Assembly: GCA_030681365.1 (NCBI GenBank) | Contig: JAUXWH010000016.1 | Coordinates: forward strand, 1 to 39,426 | Length of the DNA: 39,426 nucleotides | Direction of reading: 5' to 3' | DNA from: Bradyrhizobium sp. | Lineage (GTDB): Bacteria; Pseudomonadota; Alphaproteobacteria; Rhizobiales; Xanthobacteraceae | In this document: in pieces, positions 16,547 through 24,446 of the stretch | How the letters are laid out: every line of letters begins with the position of its first letter | Numbering within the stretch: position 1 is the stretch's first letter | Notes under the pieces: generated by a model | What the model saw: the letters and a program-made list of their open reading frames with translations, nothing else | Database searches by the model: none | Told to the model about the DNA's origin: nothing | Position numbers and translations under genes: made by a program

Positions 16547-17140
16547 ATGCCCACCATCTACTACATCCGCCATGGCGAAACCGCATGGAATGCCGCCGGC
16601 CGCTTCCAGGGTTCGCAGGATATTCCGCTTAACGACCTCGGCCGCACCCAGGCCGTGACGGCCGGCGGCATCCTCGCCGACCTGATCGCGCGCCATGGCC
16701 ACGAGGCGTCGGCGCTGCCCTTCGTGGCCAGCCCGCTCGGCCGCGCCCGGATGACGATGGAGCTGGTGCGCGGCGCCCTGCAGCTGCCGCACCACGATTA
16801 CGCGCTCGACGACCGGCTGCGCGAGATCCGCTATGGCCAGTGGGAAGGCCTGACGCTGCCCGAGATGGAGCGGCACGACGCCGCCACCTTTGCGTCGCGG
16901 CTGGTGGACAAATGGGGCGTCGCCGCCCCCTCCGGCGAGAGCTATGCCAGCGTCACCCTGCGGATGCGCGAATGGGCCGAATCCCTGCAGGGCGACACCG
17001 TCACGGTCGCCCATGGCGGCACCATGCGGGCGCTGATGGTGGCGCTCGGCATCGCCACGCCGCTGGAGGCGTCGGACATCCCGATCGGGCAGGGCGTGGT
17101 GTATGTGTTCCGCAAGGGCAAGCTGACGAAGCATGGTTAA
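16547..17140 (+). CDS. histidine phosphatase family protein (phosphoglycerate-mutase-like)
   Basis: 197 residues. The phosphohistidine motif IRHGETAWN (residues 7-15) carries the catalytic His9, and the second catalytic His is in VTVAHGGTMRAL near residue 157. The size and FQGSQDIPLNDLGRTQA stretch suit a cofactor-independent phosphatase of the branch that includes broad-specificity phosphatases and alpha-ribazole phosphatase rather than a glycolytic mutase. The substrate is unknown. It is placed between fabI and aroC, with repeats on both sides. Confidence 0.85.
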   Translation: MPTIYYIRHGETAWNAAGRFQGSQDIPLNDLGRTQAVTAGGILADLIARHGHEASALPFVASPLGRARMTMELVRGALQLPHHDYALDDRLREIRYGQWEGLTLPEMERHDAATFASRLVDKWGVAAPSGESYASVTLRMREWAESLQGDTVTVAHGGTMRALMVALGIATPLEASDIPIGQGVVYVFRKGKLTKHG

Positions 17141-17153
17141 GCAAATTGTGGCA

Positions 17154-17234
17154 GTCATTCCGGGGCGATGCGCAGGATCGAACCCGGAATCTCGAGATTC
17201 CGGCTCTGGCGCTTGCGCGCCATCCCGGAATGAC
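17154..17234. repeat. palindromic intergenic repeat, family A copy 3
   Basis: GTCATTCCGGGGCGATGCGC opens and GCGCCATCCCGGAATGAC closes it, with a central CCCGGAATCTCGAGATTCCGG palindrome. This is the most symmetric copy of the family. It lies upstream of aroC. Confidence 0.85.
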
Positions 17235-17306
17235 AATCTCCCGGGTTTGACCGTCGTGCCCACGCGCGTTACGACAAGTCAGATTTGACTTCGGGCACAC
17301 ACGCAA

Positions 17307-18395
17307 ATGTCCTTCAATACCTTCGGCCACATGTTCCGGGTCACGACCTTCGGCGAAAGCCACGGGATCGCGATCGGCTGCGTGGTCGACGGCTGCCCGC
17401 CGCTATTGCCGCTGACCAATGAGGACATCCAGCTCGATCTCGACCGCCGCCGCCCGGGACAATCGCGCTTCACCACGCAGCGCCAGGAGCCCGACACGGT
17501 CAAGATTCTGTCCGGCGTGATGGCGCATCCGGAGACCGGCGTGCAGGTGACCACCGGCACCCCGATCGCACTCCTGATCGAGAACACCGACCAGCGCTCC
17601 AAGGACTATTCCGAGATCAAGGACAAGTTTCGCCCCGGCCATGCCGACTTCACCTATGAGGCGAAATACGGCCTGCGCGATTACCGCGGCGGCGGACGCT
17701 CCTCGGCGCGCGAAACCGCCACCCGCGTCGCCGCCGGCGCCATCGCGCGCAAGATTTTGCCCGGCGTCACCGTGCGCGGCGCGCTGGTGCAGATGGGCCC
17801 GCACAGGATCGACCGCGCCAAATGGGACTGGGATGAGATCGCGAAAAATCCGTTCAACTGTCCCGACAAGGACAAGGCCGCGTTCTTCGAGGACTATCTC
17901 GACGGCATCCGCAAGAGCGGATCGTCGATCGGCGCAGTGATCGAGATCGTTGCCGAAGGCGTGCCGGCCGGCCTGGGTGCGCCGATCTATGCCAAGCTCG
18001 ACGCTGAACTGGCCGCCGCGCTGATGAGCATCAACGCCGTCAAGGGCGTCGAGATCGGCGCCGGTTTTGGCGCCGCCGAACTATCCGGCGAGGAAAACGC
18101 CGACGAGATGCGCACCGGCAACAACGGCACCCGCTTTCTCTCCAACAACGCCGGCGGCGTGCTCGGCGGCATCACCACCGGCCAGCCGGTGGTGGCGCGC
18201 TTCGCCGTCAAGCCGACATCGTCGATCCTGTCGCCACGCCAGACCGTCGATCGCAGCGGCCACGACACCGCCATCATGACAAAAGGCCGCCACGACCCCT
18301 GCGTCGGCATCCGCGCGGTGCCGGTCGGCGAAGCCATGATGGCCTGCGTGCTGGCGGATCATTTTCTGCGCCACCGCGGGCAGGTGGGCGGGTAG
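17307..18395 (+). CDS. aroC: chorismate synthase
   Basis: 362 residues, full length. It converts 5-enolpyruvylshikimate-3-phosphate to chorismate with reduced FMN, the final shikimate-pathway step. Signature 1 is [16 protein letters not shown] (residues 14-29), followed by [18 protein letters not shown], signature 2 in the Gly/Arg-rich [20 protein letters not shown] (about 130-149), and [15 protein letters not shown] near the C-terminus. ATG 17307 matches family starts ([20 protein letters not shown]). Confidence 0.96.
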   Translation: MSFNTFGHMFRVTTFGESHGIAIGCVVDGCPPLLPLTNEDIQLDLDRRRPGQSRFTTQRQEPDTVKILSGVMAHPETGVQVTTGTPIALLIENTDQRSKDYSEIKDKFRPGHADFTYEAKYGLRDYRGGGRSSARETATRVAAGAIARKILPGVTVRGALVQMGPHRIDRAKWDWDEIAKNPFNCPDKDKAAFFEDYLDGIRKSGSSIGAVIEIVAEGVPAGLGAPIYAKLDAELAAALMSINAVKGVEIGAGFGAAELSGEENADEMRTGNNGTRFLSNNAGGVLGGITTGQPVVARFAVKPTSSILSPRQTVDRSGHDTAIMTKGRHDPCVGIRAVPVGEAMMACVLADHFLRHRGQVGG

Positions 18396-18506
18396 ACGAC
18401 GATCGGGCGGGTTGACAGCCAGCCTGATCCAGCGTCGCCGTGCCTATTTAGCTCGTCTCGTCTTCTCTTCGAGGAAGGGGGCCGCCCGGCGGGCGACCCG
18501 TCTTCG

Positions 18507-18845
18507 TCAATCGATTTCGTGAACGACCGTACGGCTGCCGGGATCGACCAGCATCACGCGGTCATTGGCGTAGACGTAGCGATACCTGGTCAGCGACGGT
18601 CCCCACTCGGACGGTACCGCAACGAGTTCCACGTCGCTGGGCAGCGTGGCGCCGACGGCAATCCGTTCCTTGGTGCCAAGCGGACGAACCTTGTGTTCAG
18701 TCACATAGGTTCTGATCTTGGTGCGCATCTCCGGCTCGATCTGAACCGTGGCACGCGCGGCGCCTGTCGTCGTCACGGTGGTTTGCGCTACGGCGCCCGT
18801 TGACATCAACGCGACGGCCGCAGCGGCCAAAACAAGGTTCCTCAT
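18507..18845 (-). CDS. short secreted DUF1236 protein
   Basis: 112 residues from ATG 18845, preceded by a strong GGGAGGAC site; the frame is open upstream, but this Met starts a signal peptide (MRNLVLAAAAVALMSTGAVA, cleavage after AQ likely). The mature protein has the DUF1236 pattern: RTKIRTYVTEHKVRPL then ERIAVGATLPSDVELVAVP and YRYVYANDRVMLVDPGSRT. The function is unknown; it is periplasmic or secreted. It is divergent from a larger DUF1236 protein, and both genes carry the same GGAAC-N17-GTTTC promoter-like motif. A GC-rich hairpin (about 18478-18499) follows its stop without a U-run. Confidence 0.85.
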   Translation of the reverse strand: MRNLVLAAAAVALMSTGAVAQTTVTTTGAARATVQIEPEMRTKIRTYVTEHKVRPLGTKERIAVGATLPSDVELVAVPSEWGPSLTRYRYVYANDRVMLVDPGSRTVVHEID

Positions 18846-18881
18846 GCAATGTCCTCCCGCCGCAAAATGCGGCGCTCGATG

Positions 18882-18908
18882 GAAACTGCGCTCCCGCCAT
18901 CTTGTTCC
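18882..18908 (-). promoter_or_regulatory. EcfG/general-stress-type promoter of the short DUF1236 gene
   Basis: On the minus strand GGAAC (18908-18904), 17 bases, GTTTC (18886-18882). The alphaproteobacterial general-stress consensus is GGAAC, 16-17 bases, CGTT. The leader would be about 30 bases and leaves room for the strong ribosome-binding site. Confidence 0.5.
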
Positions 18909-19247
18909 GGCCCGGAATGCGCCCTCTTGAAACTCGTTCACAAATTGCCTGTCTTTCCCGGCTCGGGCAGAGCAAGAGCAGCGCCCGCGATATCTTGTGG
19001 GTGTGTTTCCGGTCATCACAATTGGCGGCGGCACCTGTCTTTTCAGTCATTTGCACCATTTGTTGAAGGCAAAACAGCCGAAGTCGAGCTCCTTGTCAGC
19101 AAGAAGAACGGCTGACGATTTCCGATAGTTGATGGGAAGAACTGGAAAAGTGCCGGGCGTTTGCGAACCTGTTTCGAGGTGATCTGCTGCGCAATATGCA
19201 CCCGAATAAACCATTGGCATTTCGATGCAGACGATCGCGTCGATAGC

Positions 19248-19274
19248 GGAACGATCGCATTGGAACTCAGTTTC
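19248..19274 (+). promoter_or_regulatory. EcfG/general-stress-type promoter of the large DUF1236 gene
   Basis: GGAAC (19248-19252), 17 bases, GTTTC (19270-19274), with the same spacing and the same CA before GTTTC as the motif before the neighbouring DUF1236 gene. Transcription would begin near 19281, about 90 bases before the start codon. Confidence 0.5.
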
Positions 19275-19372
19275 TCTGACACTCGCATGCCTGCAGGCGC
19301 CATGGATCAGCCCGACGCTTCTGTGGGCTGCAGATCCCTGCGAGAGCAAGCGAAAATATGGAGGAGATGGAC

Positions 19373-20989
19373 ATGATGATAACCAGGACGATGAAGAGCA
19401 GATTTTTGCTGACGACGGCAGCGCTGCTGGCCAGCGTTAGCTTCGCGACCGCCCAGGGTGTAGGTGGCGGTGGAAGTGAAAAAGGAATGTCCGCAGGTTC
19501 CGGCGGTCAGTCTGGAGGAGCAATATCACAGGGGGCAACCGGTCCTTCGCGCAGCGAAAGTCCTTCTCGCAGTGAATCAGCCGGTCCCTCTCGTAGCGAA
19601 GGCATGACACAGGGCCGAGCCTCTGAATCCAGGGAAGGGGGTCGAGCTCAGAGTCCCGCCCGCCAGGGCGAGTCCGGCCGCGCGCAGCGCGATGAACCCG
19701 GCATGCGGGACAGCGGTCGCGCCGAGAGTCCGCGCGATGCTGGCAAGCAGCAACGCGAGTCCAGCAAGGATCAGGACCAGCGCGACACCAGCAAGGATCG
19801 CGCACAGCAAGGTCAAAAGGACCAGACTGTGGGCCAGGGACGATCCGATCGTGACGATGCGCGGCGATCGGACGATCGAGCCCAGGACAAGGGCCAGGAC
19901 AAGGGCAAGGGCAAGGCCGACGCCCAACGGGCCCAGCAGCCGGCCGATCAGAAGCAGAGTGGTTCCAGTGCGCAGGATCAAAGCACTAAGGATCGGAATC
20001 AGACCTCCGGCGCCGCTCAAGGCCAAACCGGCTCGCCGGCGCAGGGCCAGAGCACCACTGCCGGCCAAACCCAGACCACCACCACTGCCGGCCAAACTCA
20101 GGCTAGCCGGACCAACCTGACCACACAGCAGCAGACAACACTGCAACAGTCGGTGCTCCACGCGAGCAACGTGCCGCGCGTCAATGTTAATTCCATCAAC
20201 TTCCAGGTCAACACCGGCGTGGTCCTGCCGTCGCACGTCTCGATCATGTCGGTCTCAACATACCCGGCGCTGATTGAGGTGTTCCCTGCCTATCGCGAGT
20301 ACAGCTTCTTCGTGGTGGAAGACGAAATCGTATTCGTCGATCGCGACCGGCGTATCGTGGACGTGGTCCCGGCCGGCCCGCGGACACGTTTCAGTGCTCG
20401 CGGTGGCGGCGGCAGCGTCGCCGCAGTCGACCTCGCTCCCGACGATATTCGCGTCGTGCAGCGCGTATTGATCGAGCGTGGTCTTCTGACCGGCGAAGCC
20501 GATGGAGTCTTTGGTCCGCAGACGCGCGAAGCATTGGTCACATTCCAGCGTCAGCAGGGCATTGAGATCAGTGGCACCATCGATACCCGCACGGTGACCT
20601 CGCTTGGCGTGTCCAACCGGCTCAGCGCGCAGGCGAGCCAGAGTCTCAACCTGACCCAATCCACAGCGACGGGTCAGCAGGGACAAACCGGCCAGCAGCC
20701 GAGTCAGCAGAATGCGACTGGCCAGTCTCCCGCTCAAGGCACCGGCCAGGCGACCAACGCGCCTTCGCAGCAGAACGAACCGTCAACGACGACCGGCCAG
20801 GCGCCTCCGGCTCAGCAGAATGCCACGGACCAGGCGCCGTCTGCCCAGGGGAATACGACGGGACAGGCCGCGCCTCAGCCGCAAGGGAGCAACAACCCTC
20901 AGGCGAACCAGGATAAGTCGTCCGGACAGACGCCGGGCACCGGTTCGGGAGCGAACCAGCCTGCGCAGAGCAATACGTCCAACAAGTAG
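19373..20989 (+). CDS. large secreted low-complexity protein with DUF1236 and peptidoglycan-binding domains
   Basis: 538 residues from ATG 19373, placed 6 bases after GGAGGAG; an ATG at 19358 inside that site is rejected. The signal peptide is MKSRFLLTTAALLASVSFA with cleavage near residue 28. Residues about 29-262 are low-complexity, rich in Ser, Arg, Gln, Gly and Asp (GPSRSESPSRSESAGPSRSE, TTTTAGQTQ). A DUF1236 domain follows at about 263-345 (INFQVNTGVVLPSHVSIMSV, FFVVEDEIVFVDRDRRIVDV). A PG_binding_1 domain is at about 356-422 (VQRVLIERGLLTGEADGVFG, QTREALVTFQRQQGI). The last 115 residues are Gln/Asn/Ala/Thr-rich (QNATGQSPAQGTGQATNAPS). It probably sits on or in peptidoglycan; the role is unknown. 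A strong terminator follows. Confidence 0.85.
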   Translation: MMITRTMKSRFLLTTAALLASVSFATAQGVGGGGSEKGMSAGSGGQSGGAISQGATGPSRSESPSRSESAGPSRSEGMTQGRASESREGGRAQSPARQGESGRAQRDEPGMRDSGRAESPRDAGKQQRESSKDQDQRDTSKDRAQQGQKDQTVGQGRSDRDDARRSDDRAQDKGQDKGKGKADAQRAQQPADQKQSGSSAQDQSTKDRNQTSGAAQGQTGSPAQGQSTTAGQTQTTTTAGQTQASRTNLTTQQQTTLQQSVLHASNVPRVNVNSINFQVNTGVVLPSHVSIMSVSTYPALIEVFPAYREYSFFVVEDEIVFVDRDRRIVDVVPAGPRTRFSARGGGGSVAAVDLAPDDIRVVQRVLIERGLLTGEADGVFGPQTREALVTFQRQQGIEISGTIDTRTVTSLGVSNRLSAQASQSLNLTQSTATGQQGQTGQQPSQQNATGQSPAQGTGQATNAPSQQNEPSTTTGQAPPAQQNATDQAPSAQGNTTGQAAPQPQGSNNPQANQDKSSGQTPGTGSGANQPAQSNTSNK

Positions 20990-21016
20990 ACTGAGGTTAC
21001 ATAGGCTGACGTTACT

Positions 21017-21045
21017 GAGCCCCGCTTCGGCGGGGCTCTTGTTTT
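21017..21045 (+). terminator. intrinsic terminator after the large DUF1236 gene
   Basis: GAGCCCCGC (21017-21025), TTCG tetraloop, GCGGGGCTC (21030-21038), then TTGTTTT. It lies 27 bases after the stop. Confidence 0.9.
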
Positions 21046-21086
21046 CAACGATCCACTGACATGGCGGGCGGCTGCGCCGCCCTCCC

Positions 21087-22781
21087 TCACACCATCCCGT
21101 CCGCGATCTTCTCCGCCGCCATCAGCGTCGGAAAATTGGTGTTGGCGCACGGCACCACCGGGAAGATCGAGGCGTCGACCACGCGCAGGCCCTGGATTCC
21201 CTTGACGCGGCCTTGGGTGTCGACCACCGCCATCGGATCGTCGGCGCGGCCCATGCGAAGCGAGCAGGAGGCGTGCCAGACGCCGATCGTGGCCTTGCGG
21301 ACGAAGGCTTCCAGCGCGTCGTCGTCGCTCATCACCTGCTCGAAGGTGAAGCCTTCGACGATGAAGTTGTCGATCATGGCGTGGCGCAGCGCCGCCGGGC
21401 CGTCAATCAGCACGGCGGCGATGGAGGTGAGAATCTTGTTCTTCGTATTGACCACGCCGATCTTGCGGACGCGGTCGGTGTAGGAGGCCGGGAACGGCTT
21501 GTCGGTGACCGCCATCAGCGGCGCGCTCATCTGCAGGCCCGCCATCTTGCGGAAACCGCTCATCAGGCGGTCGAGGTCGCGCTTGTCGCTCAGCAGGTTG
21601 AACTCGACGATCGGCTCGGCCTGCGGGTTGCGCGAGGCGAGCTTGACCTGGCCGGTTTCCGAATAGGTCTTGTTGACGAAGGTGAGCAGCGAGGCGATCT
21701 GTTCGCCGACCGCATGCCAGGCCGACTTGCTGAGCACGGCGACGAACATGTCGCCGGCAGGCGTGCCTGCCAGCCCCGAAGAGTAGCGCAGCCCCATCTG
21801 GATGTGGCGGCGGGTGTGCGCGTTCATGCGCGCGCCGCGGCGGACATAGGACGACAGCGCGATCGAAGGATGGTCCATCAGGCCCTGGCCCACGCCGGCG
21901 AGGCCCATCAGCACGGGAATGCCCATCTCCCGGAGGTGCCCGACCGGACCGATCCCGGCGCGCAACAGATGCGCCGGCGAATGGATCGCGCCGCAGGAGA
22001 GGATGATCTCTCGGCCGCGAAATTCCTGTTCCCGTCCATCGACCAGAGCCTTGACGCCGACGCAGCGCGTGCCCTCGAACAGCAACTCCTTGACGACAGT
22101 GTGGGTCGAGATCGTCAGATTGCTGCGCTTGCGGGTCTCGCGATCGAGATAGCCCATCGCGGCCGAGACGCGCGCCTCGTCTTGGTTGGAATGCGTCACC
22201 GGGAAATAGCCTTCGACGAATTCGCCGTTCTGGTCGGGCAAATAGCTGTAGCCGGCGAGCTTGCAGGCCTCGCCCATCGCCTGGCTGTGCCGGGTCCAGT
22301 GCTCCCTGGGGATGCGGCGCACCGGGATGCGGCCGTCCTTGCCGTGCAGCGGTCCGTCGCAATCGAGGTCGCGCTCGACTTTCCTGAAGTAGGGCAGCAC
22401 GTCGTTCCAGTTCCAGCCTGCGGCGCCACGCGCCTCCCACTCCGCATAGTCGGTTGGCGCGCCGCGATTGGCCATCTGGCCGTTGATCGAGGAGCCGCCG
22501 CCCAGCACGCGCGCCTGCTCGTATTTGCGCAACGGCGGGCGGTCCGCTTCGGGGTTGTTGTGGCTGACGATTTGCGTGGTGACCTTCAGCTCGGTCCAGT
22601 GGAAGCGCGGATCGAAATAGGCCTGTCCCGAATAACTGTCGCGGATTTCCGGCGGTTCGTTGCCGGGCGGCGTGTCCTGGCCGGCTTCGCACAGCAGGAC
22701 CTTGTTGACGCTTTTGGCGGAGAGCCGGTGGGCCATGACCGAGCCCGCCGAGCCGCCGCCGACGATGATAAAGTCGTACAC
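21087..22781 (-). CDS. GMC-family FAD oxidoreductase (choline/alcohol dehydrogenase-like)
   Basis: 564 residues, normal for glucose-methanol-choline enzymes. The FAD-binding motif is at the N-terminus (DFIIVGGGSAGSVMAHRLSA, GGGSAGS at 8-14), GMC signature 1 is ARVLGGGSSINGQMANRG (about 89-106), and signature 2 is SCGAIHSPAHLLRAGIG. The catalytic pair is His503 (GVWHASCSLRMG) and Asn547 (VPCANTNFP). It oxidises a primary alcohol; the substrate is not evident. There is no signal peptide. The gene is divergent from the nucleotide cyclase across a 136-base gap. Confidence 0.9.
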   Translation of the reverse strand: MYDFIIVGGGSAGSVMAHRLSAKSVNKVLLCEAGQDTPPGNEPPEIRDSYSGQAYFDPRFHWTELKVTTQIVSHNNPEADRPPLRKYEQARVLGGGSSINGQMANRGAPTDYAEWEARGAAGWNWNDVLPYFRKVERDLDCDGPLHGKDGRIPVRRIPREHWTRHSQAMGEACKLAGYSYLPDQNGEFVEGYFPVTHSNQDEARVSAAMGYLDRETRKRSNLTISTHTVVKELLFEGTRCVGVKALVDGREQEFRGREIILSCGAIHSPAHLLRAGIGPVGHLREMGIPVLMGLAGVGQGLMDHPSIALSSYVRRGARMNAHTRRHIQMGLRYSSGLAGTPAGDMFVAVLSKSAWHAVGEQIASLLTFVNKTYSETGQVKLASRNPQAEPIVEFNLLSDKRDLDRLMSGFRKMAGLQMSAPLMAVTDKPFPASYTDRVRKIGVVNTKNKILTSIAAVLIDGPAALRHAMIDNFIVEGFTFEQVMSDDDALEAFVRKATIGVWHASCSLRMGRADDPMAVVDTQGRVKGIQGLRVVDASIFPVVPCANTNFPTLMAAEKIADGMV

Positions 22782-22917
22782 CGTGACGCTTCCCCATTTT
22801 GTGTTGTTGGAATCAGGCTAGCGCACCTTCGCCGCCGGGTCACGCCGGCTCGCGCCATCAGTCTATGCGACTGGCTCGGCTTGACGTCCGGCGAACTTCC
22901 ACCCACATGGTGCGGTC

Positions 22918-24141
22918 ATGAACCAACCCGAATTGCAGAAGATTACCGACTGGCTGATCGACGGCGCGCGCTCGGCGGCCAGCCCGACCCGGATGATGGC
23001 GGAAATCTGCGAACGGCTGGTGGCGGCCGGCCTGCCGCTGTGGCGGGTCGGCGTCTTCGTCCGCACGCTGCATCCCGATATCTACGGCTACAATTTTATC
23101 TGGCGGCTCGGCGCCGAAGTCGAAATGGGCACGGTGGATTTCAATATTCTGGGATCTCCGCTTTTCATGAATAGCCCGCTGATGATCGTTTTTATGGAGG
23201 GCAAGGAAGTTCGGGGCCGGCTGGAACAGCTGAAGGGCAGCCGCTTTCCGATTTTCGATGACCTGCGCGCCGAAGGCGTCACCGATTACATCGCACTGCC
23301 GCTGCTGTTTACCGATGGGTTGAGCAACGCATCGAGCTGGACCACCAAACAGCCCGGCGGCTTCACCGACCAGCAATCGGCCGCGCTGCGCGCGCTGGTG
23401 CCGGCGCTGGCGCGGGTCATCGAGATCATCCAGTGGCGCCGCACTTCATCGCTGCTGCTCGACACCTATGTCGGCAACCGCGCCGGCGAACGGATCCTGA
23501 AAGGCCAGATTCGCCGCGGCCATACCGACACCATGGATGCCGCGATCTGGCTGTCGGATCTGCGCGGCTTTACCGCGCTGTCGGACCGGCTGCCGGCCGA
23601 GACCGTGGTCGACATCCTCAACAGCTATTTCGACTGCCAGGTGGCCGCGATCAGGGACCATGGCGGAGAGGTTCTGAAATTCATGGGCGACGGGCTGCTC
23701 GCGGTGTTTCCGATCGACGAATATGTCGGCGATGTCAGGCAGGTGTGCGCTCAGGTGCTGGACGCCGCGCGCGAATCCCGCGCCAGCGTCGAGGCGATGC
23801 ACTATCCGGTCGGCGAGACCGTCGAGCGCTTCCGCTTCGGCGTGGCGCTGCATGTCGGACGAATCCTGTACGGCAATATCGGCGGCGGCAACCGGCTCGA
23901 TTTCACCTGCATCGGTCCCGCCGTCAATCTGGCGGCAAGGCTGGAAAAGATAGCGGGCAAGCTCAACCGCACCGTGGTGGCCTCGGCCGGGTTCGCCGGG
24001 ATCTGCGCCGGCGGCTGGGACGACCTCGGTGAGTTTCCGATCGCGGGGTTCTCGAAAGCCGAGCGTGTCTACGGCCTGCTGGATGAGACTCCGGCGCGCG
24101 CCGGCTATTCCTCCGGTTCAGTGGTGAACAGCAGCGGGTAG
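22918..24141 (+). CDS. class III adenylate/guanylate cyclase
   Basis: 407 residues, soluble. The N-terminal half (1-200) is an uncharacterised sensor-like domain typical of rhizobial cyclases. The catalytic domain (about 205-395) has metal-binding Asp214 (WLSDLRGFTALSD) and Asp258 (LKFMGDGLLAVF), purine-selecting Lys254, a second specificity position in RLDFTCIGPAVN, and the transition-state Asn/Arg in AVNLAARLEK. The Lys/Asp-type pair favours ATP, hence cAMP. The 3' end overlaps the end of clpS on the other strand by 37 bases. Confidence 0.88.
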   Translation: MNQPELQKITDWLIDGARSAASPTRMMAEICERLVAAGLPLWRVGVFVRTLHPDIYGYNFIWRLGAEVEMGTVDFNILGSPLFMNSPLMIVFMEGKEVRGRLEQLKGSRFPIFDDLRAEGVTDYIALPLLFTDGLSNASSWTTKQPGGFTDQQSAALRALVPALARVIEIIQWRRTSSLLLDTYVGNRAGERILKGQIRRGHTDTMDAAIWLSDLRGFTALSDRLPAETVVDILNSYFDCQVAAIRDHGGEVLKFMGDGLLAVFPIDEYVGDVRQVCAQVLDAARESRASVEAMHYPVGETVERFRFGVALHVGRILYGNIGGGNRLDFTCIGPAVNLAARLEKIAGKLNRTVVASAGFAGICAGGWDDLGEFPIAGFSKAERVYGLLDETPARAGYSSGSVVNSSG

Positions 24142-24410
24142 CCCTTGGCGCGGCCGGCGTCGGTGGCGCGCGTCGCCTTGGTCTCGGCCACGTCCTTGGT
24201 GAAGACGGCAACCACGCAGACGCCGCGCCGGTGCGCCGTGATCATGACCTTGTGCGCCTGGTCCTCGGTCATGCGGAATTCGGCCTTCAGCACCGTGACG
24301 ACGAACTCGCGCGGCGTAAAATCGTCGTTGACCAGGATGACCTTGTGCAGCCGGGGCCGCTCGGTCTTGGTTTTGACTTTTGTCTTCGGCTTGGTAACGA
24401 CGTCGATCAT
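24105..24410 (-). CDS. clpS: ATP-dependent Clp protease adaptor ClpS
   Basis: 101 residues. ClpS delivers N-degron substrates to ClpAP. The core matches well: HKVILVNDDFTPREFVVTVL (about 22-41) with the conserved NDD-x-TP, HRRGVCVVAVFTKDVAETK, and the C-terminal PLLFTTEPE. It is not next to clpA in this window, so it may be a second ClpS paralogue, as alphaproteobacteria often have two. The Lys/Thr-rich N-terminus (TKPKTKVKTKTER) is a flexible extension. Its end overlaps the cyclase gene antisense by 37 bases, and the Sel1-like gene ends 36 bases upstream on the same strand. Confidence 0.88.
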   Translation of the reverse strand: MIDVVTKPKTKVKTKTERPRLHKVILVNDDFTPREFVVTVLKAEFRMTEDQAHKVMITAHRRGVCVVAVFTKDVAETKATRATDAGRAKGYPLLFTTEPEE

Positions 24411-24446
24411 TCCTGCGGGACCTCCTCAACGGGCGGCCGCGCTTGA

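Larger units (their letters stand above)
18846..19372. other. 527-bp regulatory gap between the divergent DUF1236 genes
   Basis: No credible gene: the short open frames here lack ribosome-binding sites and overlap one another on both strands. The two GGAAC-type promoters are at 18882-18908 (minus) and 19248-19274 (plus). The stretch 19020-19240 is less GC-rich than the flanking genes. Confidence 0.6.

Noticed and set aside
19047..19349. A 100-codon minus-strand frame in the DUF1236 gap
   Set aside because: No ribosome-binding site or family features; it overlaps another short frame and the plus-strand promoter.
21213..23174. A 653-codon open frame on the plus strand
   Set aside because: It is the antisense shadow of the GMC oxidoreductase gene, is His/Arg/Ala-rich without family motifs, and runs into the cyclase gene in a wrong frame.
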